64,000 nucleotides of DNA from assembly GCF_007859865.1 (NCBI RefSeq), contig NZ_SJPI01000001.1, forward strand, positions 3,667,241 to 3,731,240, read 5' to 3'. How positions within the stretch are numbered: position 1 is the stretch's first letter; the number at the start of each line of letters is the position of its first letter. The stretch is from Rubripirellula amarantea (GTDB lineage: Bacteria > Planctomycetota > Planctomycetia > Pirellulales > Pirellulaceae). The notes under the pieces were generated by a model. That model searched no databases. It saw only the letters and a list, made by a program, of their open reading frames with translations, and had not been told where the DNA came from. Position numbers and translations under genes: made by a program. Positions 28,749 to 38,266 of the stretch are shown in pieces.

Positions 28749-29879
28749 ATGGGCCTGTTCACTCGACGAAGCAGTCGCCGGAAATCTTCGCGCAGCCGCG
28801 ATAAAAGCTTCTCGGCCAACGTGCCTCTGTTGCGCTTCCTGGGCCCATTGTTCACAGGCACCGGTATCATCGGCATCCTGTTCATGGCCATCACCGGTCG
28901 CATTGACCTAAGTGCTGTCGATCAGTGGCTTGGTTCGGGCGATGTCGTGGTTGCCAATCCAAGCAGCGGATCGTCCGGCGACGCTCTGGCGGGATCGGCC
29001 GCAAAGCCGGTCAGCATTCGTCTGGGGGAAAAACCATCGGAAACGATGCGGATCGCGACGTTTAATATTCAGTTCTTCGGCCCGTCAAAAGTTGCCGACC
29101 CCAACATCATGCAAACGCTCGCTCAGATTGTTTCGCAGTTCGATGTCGTCGCCATCCAAGAAGTCCGCAACAGCCAAGTGCAACCGGTTCGCGCTTTGGT
29201 TGATCTCATTCGAGCCTCCGGTGGCGACTATGACTTCACCGTTAGCGAATCCATTGGTGAAGGAACCTACAAAGAAGCCTACGCGTTTGTCTTTGATCGC
29301 TCGCGAATTGCGTTGGTGCCCGGCAGTGCCTACTTGGTCCAAGATCCTGGTGAACGAATGACGCGAGAGCCAATGGTGGCTTCGTTCCAGGCGATCACCA
29401 AGCCGAGTGATGCCCGGCGGCCGTTTCGATTCACCCTGATCAACGCACACACATCGCCATCGGAAGTCGCCGCGTCGGCGATCGGAAACGAGATGGATGT
29501 TTTGGACGACGTTTTCGTGAGTGTTCGCAACTACGAATACGACATGGTGGGTGAAGAAGACGCAATCATGCTAGGCGATCTGAACGTTGACACTCGCAAC
29601 CTTCGCGAGCTCGGTCAAATTCCTAATGTCGTTTCCATCGCGGGAGACATCATGACGAATACTCGTGGCGACAAAACCTACGATCACATTTTGATTGACC
29701 GCACGCAAACACGCGAGTTTACCGGCGCGTATGGCATCTTGGACATGAAGGCTACGTTCGGGATCAGCGAAGAAGAGGCAATCAAAATCAGCGACCACCA
29801 ACCATTGTGGGCCGAGTTCACCATGTATGAATTTTCAGCTCAGGAAACCGTTGCTGCTCGGCCTTCTCCCTTGCGATAG
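28749..29879 (+). CDS. Membrane-anchored endonuclease/exonuclease/phosphatase (EEP) family protein
   Basis: 376 aa. A GGAGG ribosome site lies 8 nt before the ATG. A basic N-terminus precedes one membrane helix (FLGPLFTGTGIIGILFMAI, about residues 30-50). The EEP domain shows all key motifs: RIATFNIQFFG (Asn), VVAIQEVRN (metal Glu), INAHTSPSE (His), LGDLNVD (Asp and Asn), YDHILID and the final ISDHQPLWAEF (catalytic Asp-His). It is therefore probably an active DNase I-like phosphodiesterase facing the periplasm; nucleic acid and phospholipid substrates are both possible. The last 40 bp overlap the 3' end of the convergent ATP-grasp gene. Confidence 0.83.
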   Translation: MGLFTRRSSRRKSSRSRDKSFSANVPLLRFLGPLFTGTGIIGILFMAITGRIDLSAVDQWLGSGDVVVANPSSGSSGDALAGSAAKPVSIRLGEKPSETMRIATFNIQFFGPSKVADPNIMQTLAQIVSQFDVVAIQEVRNSQVQPVRALVDLIRASGGDYDFTVSESIGEGTYKEAYAFVFDRSRIALVPGSAYLVQDPGERMTREPMVASFQAITKPSDARRPFRFTLINAHTSPSEVAASAIGNEMDVLDDVFVSVRNYEYDMVGEEDAIMLGDLNVDTRNLRELGQIPNVVSIAGDIMTNTRGDKTYDHILIDRTQTREFTGAYGILDMKATFGISEEEAIKISDHQPLWAEFTMYEFSAQETVAARPSPLR

Positions 29880-31042
29880 TTGCCGACGACGGTACAGATC
29901 GGATGACCGCGTTGGATGATCGTTCCGTCTTCGGGAATGTCGGCAAGTGTGGCTCGACCACGAAGCAACTCAGTCGCCTCAGCCAAGTCGAACTGCGAAT
30001 CTTGCGAGGCAAAAACGACTCGCTTGAAGAACTTACCGGTAGGCTCGCTTGTTGCTTCAAGGACAGCAGTGGGGATCTTCGCACCCATTGCGACGTTGAT
30101 GTGAAGCGACAACAAGCTGCCGACGTGGGGTGCGAGGCCACGTTCGATGATTTCGCTTGAGCCACTCCAACGCGGATTCACTTCCAGCAACCAATGTTGA
30201 CGGTGCTTATCGACGATGAAATCAACGTTGAATATCCCTGTGATCTGACTTTGCTCTCCAATCGCTCGGGCTGCTGCATTCAGGCGATCGAAGTCAATCG
30301 ACGGATGCTCGTGAAATGGACCCCGCGATCCGCTGTAAACGAATGGCAAACTGGCGATGCGTCGAAATGACGAGCGGCAAACGCCTAAGCAGATCGTTTG
30401 ATGTCGGTCTCGCAGAAAGGTCGCGCCGTAGGGGACCCCTTGGATATGTTGCTGCAGAACATCGTCCGAAGCGTCCAAGCGGACGTTGCCGTCAAACCAA
30501 CGCACGCCCATCCCGCCTGATTGCGAAGGTGATTTCACCAACCAGCGAGCTTCTGGGGAAGTCGTTCGAAAAACTTGATCGACCGAAATTGTTTCTGGGA
30601 CACGCAACCTACTTCGGTTGGCTGCTTCGATCAAAGCCGTGTGGCTCGTTGCGATCCGCCAAGCATCAGGTTTTGGAATCGTCTCGATCCGCGGGATGGG
30701 TGCGAGTTGCTCAGCCAAGTGGGGCCATTGTCCGACGATCACCCAGACCGAATCGGGGTGCAGCCGAGATATTTCGATCAACTGAGATCGAATTTTCGAA
30801 TTTCCAGGGTCGACGACGTGCATTTCATCGAGCGACCGGCGTGTATCCAGGTCGCCGAACATGTCGATTCCTACCCACTTCGCAGCACGAATTGTCGTCA
30901 AATCCCCTGCCAAAGTGTCGTCTCGATCGGTTGCTAGCCCGATAGATTGTGCCGCGGACCTGATCGAGGCTCCGATTAGGACGTAAGTCGGCATCATCGG
31001 GCGGGTTTTATGGGCTAGGTGAGTTGGTGCGGGTGCTTGCAT
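29840..31042 (-). CDS. ATP-grasp protein of the C1/H4MPT gene neighbourhood
   Basis: 400 aa by the ATG at 31042; ATG 30997 (MMPTYVLIGASIRSAA) is an equally good start. The ATP-grasp fold is indicated by ARWLVKSPSQSGGMGVRWF, the glycine loop and KR-like region, and the C-terminal TGIFNVDFIVDKHRQHWLLEVNPRWSGSSEIIE metal-binding core. It is divergent from fae. ATP-grasp genes are found among the archaeal-type C1 genes of methylotrophs and planctomycetes, so a role in making H4MPT or a related cofactor is inferred from family and context; the substrate is unknown. Confidence 0.75.
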   Translation of the reverse strand: MQAPAPTHLAHKTRPMMPTYVLIGASIRSAAQSIGLATDRDDTLAGDLTTIRAAKWVGIDMFGDLDTRRSLDEMHVVDPGNSKIRSQLIEISRLHPDSVWVIVGQWPHLAEQLAPIPRIETIPKPDAWRIATSHTALIEAANRSRLRVPETISVDQVFRTTSPEARWLVKSPSQSGGMGVRWFDGNVRLDASDDVLQQHIQGVPYGATFLRDRHQTICLGVCRSSFRRIASLPFVYSGSRGPFHEHPSIDFDRLNAAARAIGEQSQITGIFNVDFIVDKHRQHWLLEVNPRWSGSSEIIERGLAPHVGSLLSLHINVAMGAKIPTAVLEATSEPTGKFFKRVVFASQDSQFDLAEATELLRGRATLADIPEDGTIIQRGHPICTVVGNYRKGEGRAATVS

Positions 31043-31173
31043 CGGCGGTTGGGTCTGCTACGTTTTCGCTTCGTAATCGCCCGAGAAACATCCAGCAATC
31101 GTTGGAACTAACAGATGGGCCTCGCAACGAACATTTTGTTCTTCAAACGCATCCCCGAATAGAGGAAACCCCC

Positions 31174-31671
31174 ATGCAATTTAACGTTGGTGAAGCTTTG
31201 GTTGGCGACGGTAACGAAATCGCCCACATTGACCTGATGATTGGTAGCAAGAACGGTCCTGTTGGAACCGCTTTCGCCAATGCATTGGCAAACCAAAGCG
31301 AAGGGCACACGAACCTTCTCGCCGTTCTCGAGCCAAACTTGGCTGTGAAGCCTTCGACCGTCATGGTCACCAAGGTCACGATCAAGGGTATGAAGCAAGC
31401 CGTCCAAATGTTTGGCCCTGCCCAAGCGGCTGTCGCGCAAGCGGTTGCTGATGCTGTTTCGCAAGGCGTGATTCCTAAGGATCAAACCGAAGATCTTGTT
31501 TGCGTTTGCGGCGTGTTCATTCACCCAGGCGCTGAAGACGACGAAAAGATCTACAAGTACAACTACGAAGCGACTCTCGAATCGCTCAAGTCAGCGATGG
31601 GCAACAAGCCATCGGCCGACGACATGTTGGCGAAGAAGGATTCCGCCGCTCACCCATTCAAGGGCTTCTAA
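31174..31671 (+). CDS. fae: Formaldehyde-activating enzyme
   Basis: 165 aa from the ATG at 31174, with AGAGGA about 10 nt upstream; a 50-codon longer reading is unrelated to the family. The start MQFNVGEALVGDGNEIAHIDLMIG carries the conserved catalytic His (residue 18, equivalent to His17 of the methylotroph enzyme). LAVKPSTVMVTKVTIKG, AQAAVAQAVADAV and the C-terminal AAHPFKGF agree with full-length Fae. It speeds condensation of formaldehyde with tetrahydromethanopterin to methylene-H4MPT, the entry step of formaldehyde oxidation or detoxification. A strong terminator follows, before the dehydrogenase gene. Confidence 0.95.
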   Translation: MQFNVGEALVGDGNEIAHIDLMIGSKNGPVGTAFANALANQSEGHTNLLAVLEPNLAVKPSTVMVTKVTIKGMKQAVQMFGPAQAAVAQAVADAVSQGVIPKDQTEDLVCVCGVFIHPGAEDDEKIYKYNYEATLESLKSAMGNKPSADDMLAKKDSAAHPFKGF

Positions 31672-31703
31672 GCCGTTTGAAGTGAGTAGTTTGAAACTTA
31701 AGG

Positions 31704-31740
31704 AACACGTCCTCGCTTCGATGCGAGGACGTGTTTTTTT
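31704..31740 (+). terminator. strong rho-independent terminator after fae
   Basis: A perfect 13-bp stem (31704-31716 with 31723-31735), 6-nt loop, and a T-run ending at 31740. It ends 40 bp before the dehydrogenase start, so most fae transcripts should stop here. Confidence 0.88.
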
Positions 31741-31780
31741 GTCACTTGTAAGAGCGTTGATAGCGAGAAAGTAAATACCG

Positions 31781-32647
31781 ATGCGAACCATTTTGCTTCA
31801 GTTCGATACCGATGACCAACCGAGTTCCTTTGATTCCGTCGTGGCAGTTGACGCCAATGTCGACGTCTTGTTGCGATACCAGAATATCGGGCCGACCGAC
31901 GTGACGCCGCTTGTTCACGGAGCCATGTTCACTCGTGGCGGCGACGATTTAAAAAACACAGCCATCTTTGTCGGTGGCAGCAACGTCGACGACGCCGAAG
32001 ACGTGTTGTCCGCGTGTCAAAAAGCATTCTTCGGCCCCGTTCGCGTTTCCCTTATGCTCGATGCCAATGGTTGCAACACCACCGCCGCCGCTGCGGTGGT
32101 AGCAGCGGGACGCCATGTCAAGTTTTCCGACTCACGAGCCGTGGTGCTCGGTGGCACTGGCCCGGTCGGCCGACGAGTGGCCCAGCTTCTGGCCGGTGAT
32201 GGTTGCTCAGTGACATTGACGAGTCGATCGTTGTCGCGGGCTCAAAAAGTCGCGGATGAGCTGAACAAAAAAATCGGTGGCTCGCTGGTTGATGCTGCCG
32301 AAATCAACCACGGCAACGACGCGGATCGTGTTTGCCAGGATGCCCAGATCGTTGTTGGATGCGGAGCTGCAGGAATCGAACTGATCGACGCAAGTACCGT
32401 CGCAGGACTATCGTCATTGAAAGTCGCTATCGATCTTAATGCGGTTCCACCAGCCGGAGTGGGCGGGATCGAAGTGACGGACAAAGCGAAGCCAATCGGT
32501 GATCACGGCGCGGTCGGCTACGGCGCGATCGGCGTGGGCGGTTTGAAAATGAAGACGCACCGGGCCGCAATCCAGTCGCTTTTTGAATCCAACGACAAAG
32601 TGCTTGATGCGGCTCAGATCTACGCGATCGCTCAAACGTTCGCGTAA
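31781..32647 (+). CDS. NAD(P)-dependent methylene-H4MPT dehydrogenase (MtdB/MtdC type)
   Basis: 288 aa. The N-terminal part has MRTILLQFDTDDQPSSFDS and a substrate domain with TPLVHGAMFTRG; the Rossmann part has VVLGGTGPVGRRVAQLL (glycine-rich dinucleotide site) and TSRSLSRAQKVAD. This matches the MtdA/MtdB/MtdC family, which oxidises methylene-H4MPT (or methylene-THF for MtdA) to the methenyl form. The pairing with fae makes H4MPT the likely cofactor. Planctomycete enzymes have been placed in a separate MtdC class, but I cannot settle MtdB against MtdC by eye. The gene follows the fae terminator and so needs read-through or its own promoter. Confidence 0.87.
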   Translation: MRTILLQFDTDDQPSSFDSVVAVDANVDVLLRYQNIGPTDVTPLVHGAMFTRGGDDLKNTAIFVGGSNVDDAEDVLSACQKAFFGPVRVSLMLDANGCNTTAAAAVVAAGRHVKFSDSRAVVLGGTGPVGRRVAQLLAGDGCSVTLTSRSLSRAQKVADELNKKIGGSLVDAAEINHGNDADRVCQDAQIVVGCGAAGIELIDASTVAGLSSLKVAIDLNAVPPAGVGGIEVTDKAKPIGDHGAVGYGAIGVGGLKMKTHRAAIQSLFESNDKVLDAAQIYAIAQTFA

Positions 32648-32678
32648 CTAGGACTAACCTAGGACTAACTTAGGACTA
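32646..32678. repeat. 11-bp tandem repeat at convergent junction
   Basis: Three units (aactaggact, aacctaggact, aacttaggact) begin within the dehydrogenase stop codon and fill half of the 63-bp gap to the convergent ABC permease gene. Confidence 0.8.
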
Positions 32679-32710
32679 GCAAACTAGCGCTATTGGTCAT
32701 CTACCAAGCG

Positions 32711-34879
32711 CTACGCAACCTTCGCCTTCGGGATGGTTGCCCACCACACGATTCCGGCTCCCGCGATCGCAATCGTCGTTGCGATCGCGATCCATGCCGG
32801 CGGCAAGTGTGTTTGGTTCTCAAAGTCAGCACCGAGGAACTGCAGTTTTTCATGGTAGTGCCCGACCATTTCCAAAAGTCCATTGTGCACGAAGTGCATC
32901 ACCATCCCGGGAATGACGCTGCCGGTTCGGTACGCAATCGCACCGAGTATCAATCCCAGCAAGAACGACGGAATAAAACGCTCGATCAATAACGCGTTAC
33001 CCGTGATGACGTGAAAGAGTGCAAACAGGAAACTGGTCAGCAAAATGGTTCGCCACGGGCTGAGCACGCGACGCAGCGCCGAAAACAAGAATCCGCGAAA
33101 GCACAGCTCTTCAATGATCGCGGGAGTGACCGCAAGAGTTAGCAGCAATACCCAAGGCGGCACGAGCGTCCACGCTTTGAGTATTTTTTTCGTTTGAGCG
33201 ATTCGTTCTTCACTGAGTCCGCCAATCCCGAACGACTCCGCAACCACGAATGCTTCGTGAGCAATGGCCCAAGCACCAAAGCCCATCACCAGTGCACCCA
33301 CGAGGCTTAACATCACAGGCCGCGTTAGTCGAAAGGTCGACTGCAATCGGTGTCGTCCGAACCAAGACGCAAAGAGTGGAATCAAGCCAAATACCGCGAT
33401 CAGGGCCACCGAACTCAACAGCATGCTGCGAACTTGAAGCCCGGCAGCCTGTTCGTTGGATAGGTCATCTTGTCCGCCCAGCAGCACCGACTTGAAGTCC
33501 GTTAGGTACTGCAGCAACACGTTGGACAACACGAAGTACGACGGTACTAATAACGCCAACACCATGGCCGCGGTCTGAGGCGTCGGAACGTCGCTCCAAC
33601 GCGTAGGGCGTTTTAGCAGTGAGCCGAACGTTTGATTGCTTGTTCGAGTCACCGCGTCACTGCCGAATAAGCTCGCCGCAATTGCCAGTGCTGCTACCGC
33701 GTAACCCATCGTGCTAAGCACCGCGATCGCAGCGGCTGCGACGACAACCTCGCCGGATAGCACCTCACGAGCCAGCAAGACGATGTTGACCAGGGGAGCA
33801 ATGGCGAGCATTCCCGAGAGTCGCACGCCAGGCATCAACGACAACATCCCCGGAGTGATCGACAGCAACATCACCGGAATCAAGTACGCTTGGGCCTCTT
33901 TAAACGACCGAGCAAAACTTGTTAGTGACAATAGCACCGCCGAAAAGAAACCGCTGAACAAAACAAGCAGGCCAAGAATCTGCAGCACTTGCAACCAAGG
34001 AAAGTCAGAGCTGCCGGTCAACAACGGCAACAATCCGCCTAACCAAAGCGTGGTAAACATCGCTGCTAAGTTTGCCACCGCCGTTAGCATCGCCACCACC
34101 ACGACGGCAAAGTATTTCGCGATCAGGACTTGAAAGCGAGGCACCGGCGACGCCATCAAGGATTCCATCGTGCCGCGTTCACGTTCGCCCGCAGTCAAAT
34201 CAATCGCCGGGTAAACCGCGCCGGTGATCGTCATCAGCACCAGGACCAATGGCACGATCGTGGCCAAGATGGTGGCAGGTTCCTCTTCGCCGCGATCAAC
34301 CACTTCGACTTGGACGGGCGGCTGGTAATCGGGGTTCTTCGACGCAACCGATTCGGCATAACCGAGCTTCATCCACTGCAATCGTTCCACCAAGATGCGT
34401 CTCGCGTTCTGGCTTCGGCCATCGCCCCGATAGGCGTAGATCGTCAATTTCCTAGGTGTTGTATCCGAAACGTCAATGGCAACATCGATCAAGTGCTTCT
34501 CGAGCGCTTCGACGGGTGTGAGCGGTTGTCCTTCGGACACATCAACCGTGTTGGCGTACCGAAATTCGGCAAGTTCGCCGCTGCTCGAATTCAAAACGGC
34601 TTTGGGCGGTTGGCTGCGAGGGTCGCTGAGTAATTGGTCGATGATGTTCGCGTCGTCATCGGCCGCGACGCCGACCTGATAGGCCACCGTGGTATCACCG
34701 TCGCTCGAAAGCAAGAACCGGTTCATCGCCATGCTTAGCAGCGGATAAACCAGCAACGGCATCAGCAACAGCGTTACGATGGTACGACGATCGCGACTGG
34801 TTTCCTTCAGTTCTTTTTGGCATAAACGCCACAAACGACCAAGGCTCGAGTTTCGGAAGTGCTTGCCGCCTTGGGTCAT
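32711..34879 (-). CDS. ABC-2 type permease fused to a CPBP intramembrane metalloprotease
   Basis: 722 aa. The N-terminal part is a NatB-like permease: cytoplasmic LWRLCQKELKETSRDRRTI, a first helix, a large extracytoplasmic domain (to about residue 210) and several helices. The C-terminal third (about residues 540-722) is a CPBP/CAAX-protease domain with EELCFRG (EExxxR, about residue 570), FALFH and HFVHNGL, the three conserved motifs, so it could be an active protease. ATG overlaps the stop of the ATPase gene by one base (TAATG), showing coupling. The pair resembles Na+/drug exporter genes; the protease may process an exported peptide or the transporter itself, which is inferred. Confidence 0.85.
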   Translation of the reverse strand: MTQGGKHFRNSSLGRLWRLCQKELKETSRDRRTIVTLLLMPLLVYPLLSMAMNRFLLSSDGDTTVAYQVGVAADDDANIIDQLLSDPRSQPPKAVLNSSSGELAEFRYANTVDVSEGQPLTPVEALEKHLIDVAIDVSDTTPRKLTIYAYRGDGRSQNARRILVERLQWMKLGYAESVASKNPDYQPPVQVEVVDRGEEEPATILATIVPLVLVLMTITGAVYPAIDLTAGERERGTMESLMASPVPRFQVLIAKYFAVVVVAMLTAVANLAAMFTTLWLGGLLPLLTGSSDFPWLQVLQILGLLVLFSGFFSAVLLSLTSFARSFKEAQAYLIPVMLLSITPGMLSLMPGVRLSGMLAIAPLVNIVLLAREVLSGEVVVAAAAIAVLSTMGYAVAALAIAASLFGSDAVTRTSNQTFGSLLKRPTRWSDVPTPQTAAMVLALLVPSYFVLSNVLLQYLTDFKSVLLGGQDDLSNEQAAGLQVRSMLLSSVALIAVFGLIPLFASWFGRHRLQSTFRLTRPVMLSLVGALVMGFGAWAIAHEAFVVAESFGIGGLSEERIAQTKKILKAWTLVPPWVLLLTLAVTPAIIEELCFRGFLFSALRRVLSPWRTILLTSFLFALFHVITGNALLIERFIPSFLLGLILGAIAYRTGSVIPGMVMHFVHNGLLEMVGHYHEKLQFLGADFENQTHLPPAWIAIATTIAIAGAGIVWWATIPKAKVA

Positions 34880-35610
34880 TAAGATTCTTTCATCAGGTCA
34901 ACGAACATTTCTACGAGGTGTTCTCGGTTGGTCGACGTTCGAAGTTCTTCCATCGTTCCGCTGTATCGCAATCGTCCTCGATGCAACAAGCCAAAGCGAT
35001 CGCACAAACGCTCGGCTTCGTCTAGCCGGTGAGTGCAGACGACAACGGCCTTGCCAACCGTTCGCAGGTGCTCGATGTATTCAAAAATCGTTTGCACGCC
35101 CACGACGTCTAGGCCACGAGTGGGTTCGTCGAGCAGCATCACCGGTGGATCGTGGATCAATCCGCGAACCAAAGTCACACGCTGTCGTTGACCCGTGCTA
35201 AGAGTACCAGCTCGTCGATCGAGGAAGCTCGCGATGCCCATCAATTTCGCGAGTTCTTCACATCGCGATTGAGCCAAGTCAGGGTCCACGCCGTAAAGAT
35301 CGCCGAAGTAAAGAAGCATCTCTCGAACGCTCAACCACGGATAAACCCCGTCCGATGCCGACACGAACCCAAGCCGCGACTTTACCGCGATCGGATCGTC
35401 GGCGGTGCGTACGCCGTCGACCTCAGCGTAACCCGAATCGGGTTCCAGTAGCCCCAGCACCATGCGAAGGGTGGTCGTCTTGCCGGCCCCGTTAGGGCCG
35501 AGCAAACCAAACACTTCGCCGGGAGCGATTTGAAACGACAAGCCATCAACTGCACAGACCTCGTTTTCGTCAGCCGAAAAGGTCTTGGTCAGGGAATCGA
35601 CAAGCAGCAT
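34879..35610 (-). CDS. ABC transporter ATP-binding protein (NatA-like)
   Basis: 243 aa. Walker [14 protein letters not shown] (about 36-46), Q-loop region, signature LSTGQRQR, Walker [15 protein letters not shown] and the switch His in [13 protein letters not shown] are all present. It drives the coupled permease-protease gene immediately downstream. The order ATPase then permease with a 1-bp overlap is typical of ABC-2 exporters. Substrate not identifiable. Confidence 0.93.
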   Translation of the reverse strand: MLLVDSLTKTFSADENEVCAVDGLSFQIAPGEVFGLLGPNGAGKTTTLRMVLGLLEPDSGYAEVDGVRTADDPIAVKSRLGFVSASDGVYPWLSVREMLLYFGDLYGVDPDLAQSRCEELAKLMGIASFLDRRAGTLSTGQRQRVTLVRGLIHDPPVMLLDEPTRGLDVVGVQTIFEYIEHLRTVGKAVVVCTHRLDEAERLCDRFGLLHRGRLRYSGTMEELRTSTNREHLVEMFVDLMKES

Positions 35611-35692
35611 AAGAGCAGCGTCCGGGAATGAAGAACGTTGGGCGTACGTCGCACCGAGTACTCAGTACGCCCACGATGGACAACCCGTTCGA

Positions 35693-37852
35693 CTAATTCT
35701 TGCGTGCTAAGTTTTGCTTTCGCAAACCTTCGACGTAGTCCGCAGCGATATTCAAGACCTCGCGGTTATAGAAGTTGTCGCGGTAGATCTTTTCGCCGTT
35801 GATTTCGGCTTCCAACGCTTCCTCTTCTTCTTCCTTTTGCGCGTCAAGTTCTTTGCGGCGAGCCATGAACTCGTCTTCAGCCAGCGAGACGGAATTCAAT
35901 TCTTTTTGCTCGACGTACAACTTCACGCGACGCAACAGGTCGGTAAACTCATCGTCTTTTTGAATGCGGGACATCGAGCTTTGACGCAGGCTGCCTAGCA
36001 AATCTTGCGGCACAAGGTTGTACAGCGTGTGACGAGCTTGTGGCACCTTGTCGTGCTTCAAGGCGTACTTCAAATCGCTTTCGCCGACGTCCATTTTTTG
36101 CGTGATGCTTGGCAACACCAAGTCAGCAGCAACGCCTTCCAATTGGGTGCTCTCACCATCGGGAAGATAGAACTGTTGCAGCGTAACCTTCAGGGCACCA
36201 AACTTTTCGCGGTTGTTTCGGAACAACGCTTGGCTCAAGTCCATCAAGGTCTGAACCGTGCCTTTGCCGTGCGTTTGCGGGTCACCCACGATGATGCCTC
36301 GTCGGTAATCCTTGATCGCACCGGCTAAAATTTCGCTGGCACTAGCACTGAACTTACTCGTCAGCACCACCAACGGGCCGCTCCACGCGGTGCCGGCGAT
36401 GTCATCGGAATATTGTTGAACACTGCCATCGGAATTTTTGACTTGGACCACGGGGCCCTTGTCAATGAACAAGCCGGTGAGGTTAATCGCTTCGGTCAGA
36501 CTGCCGCCACCATTCTTGCTTAGGTCTAAGACCACGCCGTCAACGCCTTGCCTCTTGAAGTCTTCCAAGATGCGTGCGACGTCACGAGTGCTGCTGCGGA
36601 AATCGTCGGTGTCTTCGCGAGCTTTTTCCATGTCCAGGTAAAAGCTTGGCAGGTTGATGTAGCCGATTTTCATCGTACCGCTACCGTCGGGTGATTGATG
36701 TTCGATGACTTCGCCACGGGCAGCCGATTCTTCGAGTTCGATCCGAGCTCGCACGATTCGGTAAACTTCCATGTCGCCGACGCCGCCTTTGCGAACGCCC
36801 AAACGAACCGTGGTGCCAGCTTTGCCGCGAATGAGATCCACGACGTCATTGAGCGGCATTTCAACGATATCAACCATGTCGGAATTATCCGCAGGTCCTT
36901 CGGCACCTTGGCCAACCTTGACGATGATGTCATCGGGTTGCAGTTTGCCGTGTTTGTCCGCAGCACCACCGGGGATAATGCGAGTGATTTGAGTGTTGCC
37001 GTCCTTCTCGCGAAGTTGAGCACCGATTCCGTCGAGGTTCAATCGCATCGAGATTTGGAAATCGTCGAGCGTCCCGGGGGCCATGTACGTCGAGTGAGGG
37101 TCATAGGCCATGGTGACGGCGGTCAAGTACATTTCGACCAAGTCTTCGCTGTCCGTCTTTTTCCAGCGTCGTGCGTAACGACCATAGCGACCTCGAAGCG
37201 TTTGCTTGGCTTCTTCGATCTCTTTGCCTTCGTCCTTCAAGTCCAGCAACGCGTATTTGATTTGACGTCGCCATCGGTCAGTCGCTTCGGCTGGGTTTTC
37301 GGCATACTGAGCATTCTTGGGGTCGATGACGATTTGTTCATTGGTGGTGAAGTCAAAGTCACTGTTAAGCAATTGCTGGGCGATCGCAACTCGCTCATCG
37401 ACTCGTTGGATAAAGCGATTGAAAATGTCGAAGGCCAGATTCAGGTCGCCGTTCTTGACCATGTCATCAATGATCGTTGCACTGCGAGCAAATTCGTCGA
37501 TGTCGCTTTTGTAGAAGTACAACTTCAACGGGTCGAGCGAATCGACAAACAAATCCAAGGCTCGTTCGCTAATTTCGTCGTCGAGCCGCTTGGCCGAGAC
37601 GTGATTGCGAGGCATCAACTGAGCGATCACGATCGCGACGCTACGGTCAGTGCGACTGGGTTGGCCGAGCTGGAAAGGGACGTCGTCGACAACGGTAGAG
37701 TCGGTCGGGTCCCGCTCCACTAGCTTCACTTCTTGCGCACTGACAACCGAAAGGCCCGCCACCAAAGGAAACGAAAGAGAGCTAACGACCAGGGCGATAC
37801 CGATCGCCATAGTCGTTGCCAAAGAGCGATTGAGAACCAATCGATGGTGCAT
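35693..37852 (-). CDS. prc: Carboxy-terminal processing protease (Prc/Tsp, S41A)
   Basis: 719 aa, like E. coli Tsp in length. A signal peptide (about residues 12-40) exports it. The N-terminal helical domain is followed by a PDZ domain (about 270-360; GIGAQLREKDGNTQITRIIPGGAADKHGKLQPDDII) and the S41 protease core with the nucleophile in TSKFSASASEILAGAI and the Lys in DPQTHGKGTVQTL. A C-terminal DUF3340-like helical region with a Glu-rich stretch (EEEEEALEAE) ends it. It degrades or trims periplasmic proteins with exposed C-termini. It lies 82 bp upstream of the ABC ATPase gene on the same strand. Confidence 0.93.
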   Translation of the reverse strand: MHHRLVLNRSLATTMAIGIALVVSSLSFPLVAGLSVVSAQEVKLVERDPTDSTVVDDVPFQLGQPSRTDRSVAIVIAQLMPRNHVSAKRLDDEISERALDLFVDSLDPLKLYFYKSDIDEFARSATIIDDMVKNGDLNLAFDIFNRFIQRVDERVAIAQQLLNSDFDFTTNEQIVIDPKNAQYAENPAEATDRWRRQIKYALLDLKDEGKEIEEAKQTLRGRYGRYARRWKKTDSEDLVEMYLTAVTMAYDPHSTYMAPGTLDDFQISMRLNLDGIGAQLREKDGNTQITRIIPGGAADKHGKLQPDDIIVKVGQGAEGPADNSDMVDIVEMPLNDVVDLIRGKAGTTVRLGVRKGGVGDMEVYRIVRARIELEESAARGEVIEHQSPDGSGTMKIGYINLPSFYLDMEKAREDTDDFRSSTRDVARILEDFKRQGVDGVVLDLSKNGGGSLTEAINLTGLFIDKGPVVQVKNSDGSVQQYSDDIAGTAWSGPLVVLTSKFSASASEILAGAIKDYRRGIIVGDPQTHGKGTVQTLMDLSQALFRNNREKFGALKVTLQQFYLPDGESTQLEGVAADLVLPSITQKMDVGESDLKYALKHDKVPQARHTLYNLVPQDLLGSLRQSSMSRIQKDDEFTDLLRRVKLYVEQKELNSVSLAEDEFMARRKELDAQKEEEEEALEAEINGEKIYRDNFYNREVLNIAADYVEGLRKQNLARKN

Positions 37853-38032
37853 GGTGACTTCCTGAAGGGAGATATCAAATTAGGCAAACTGAATGTGAAT
37901 TCAGCGTGTGGGCAATCGTAGGAAACCGGTGCTTGGGGGGCAACGTCGGTTCTCGCGACCGGTTCAGTTTATCAAGCCTGTCTAGGTTGATGTTCTGGCA
38001 AGACAGGCGAATCTACCGCTCTTCGGCCCGCA

Positions 38033-38101
38033 GGCGGGGGTCTGCTGGGAGCCTGCAGGGAGTCTGCTTGGAAATCTACTGGGAGTCTGCTCAGGGGTCC
38101 A
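38033..38101. repeat. imperfect 11-12 bp tandem repeat
   Basis: Units around gggagtctgct (variants gggggtctgct, gggagcctgca, ggaaatctact) repeat about six times in the 414-bp gap (37853-38266) between osmC and the processing protease gene, both on the minus strand. The rest of this gap shows no gene. Confidence 0.75.
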
Positions 38102-38266
38102 CGCGGCGGACGACCGGGAGTTGGCCGGAGTTTCGCCGGGGACCGTATTTTTGGTCGATGCTAGGTCGAATTTCATTTGGAATCCGCAAAAGCGTTCTCG
38201 CGTTCGCAAAACATCAATGCCGGGATCCAGGATTGAACCAATTGCATGAACCAATAGCAGCAGGAT

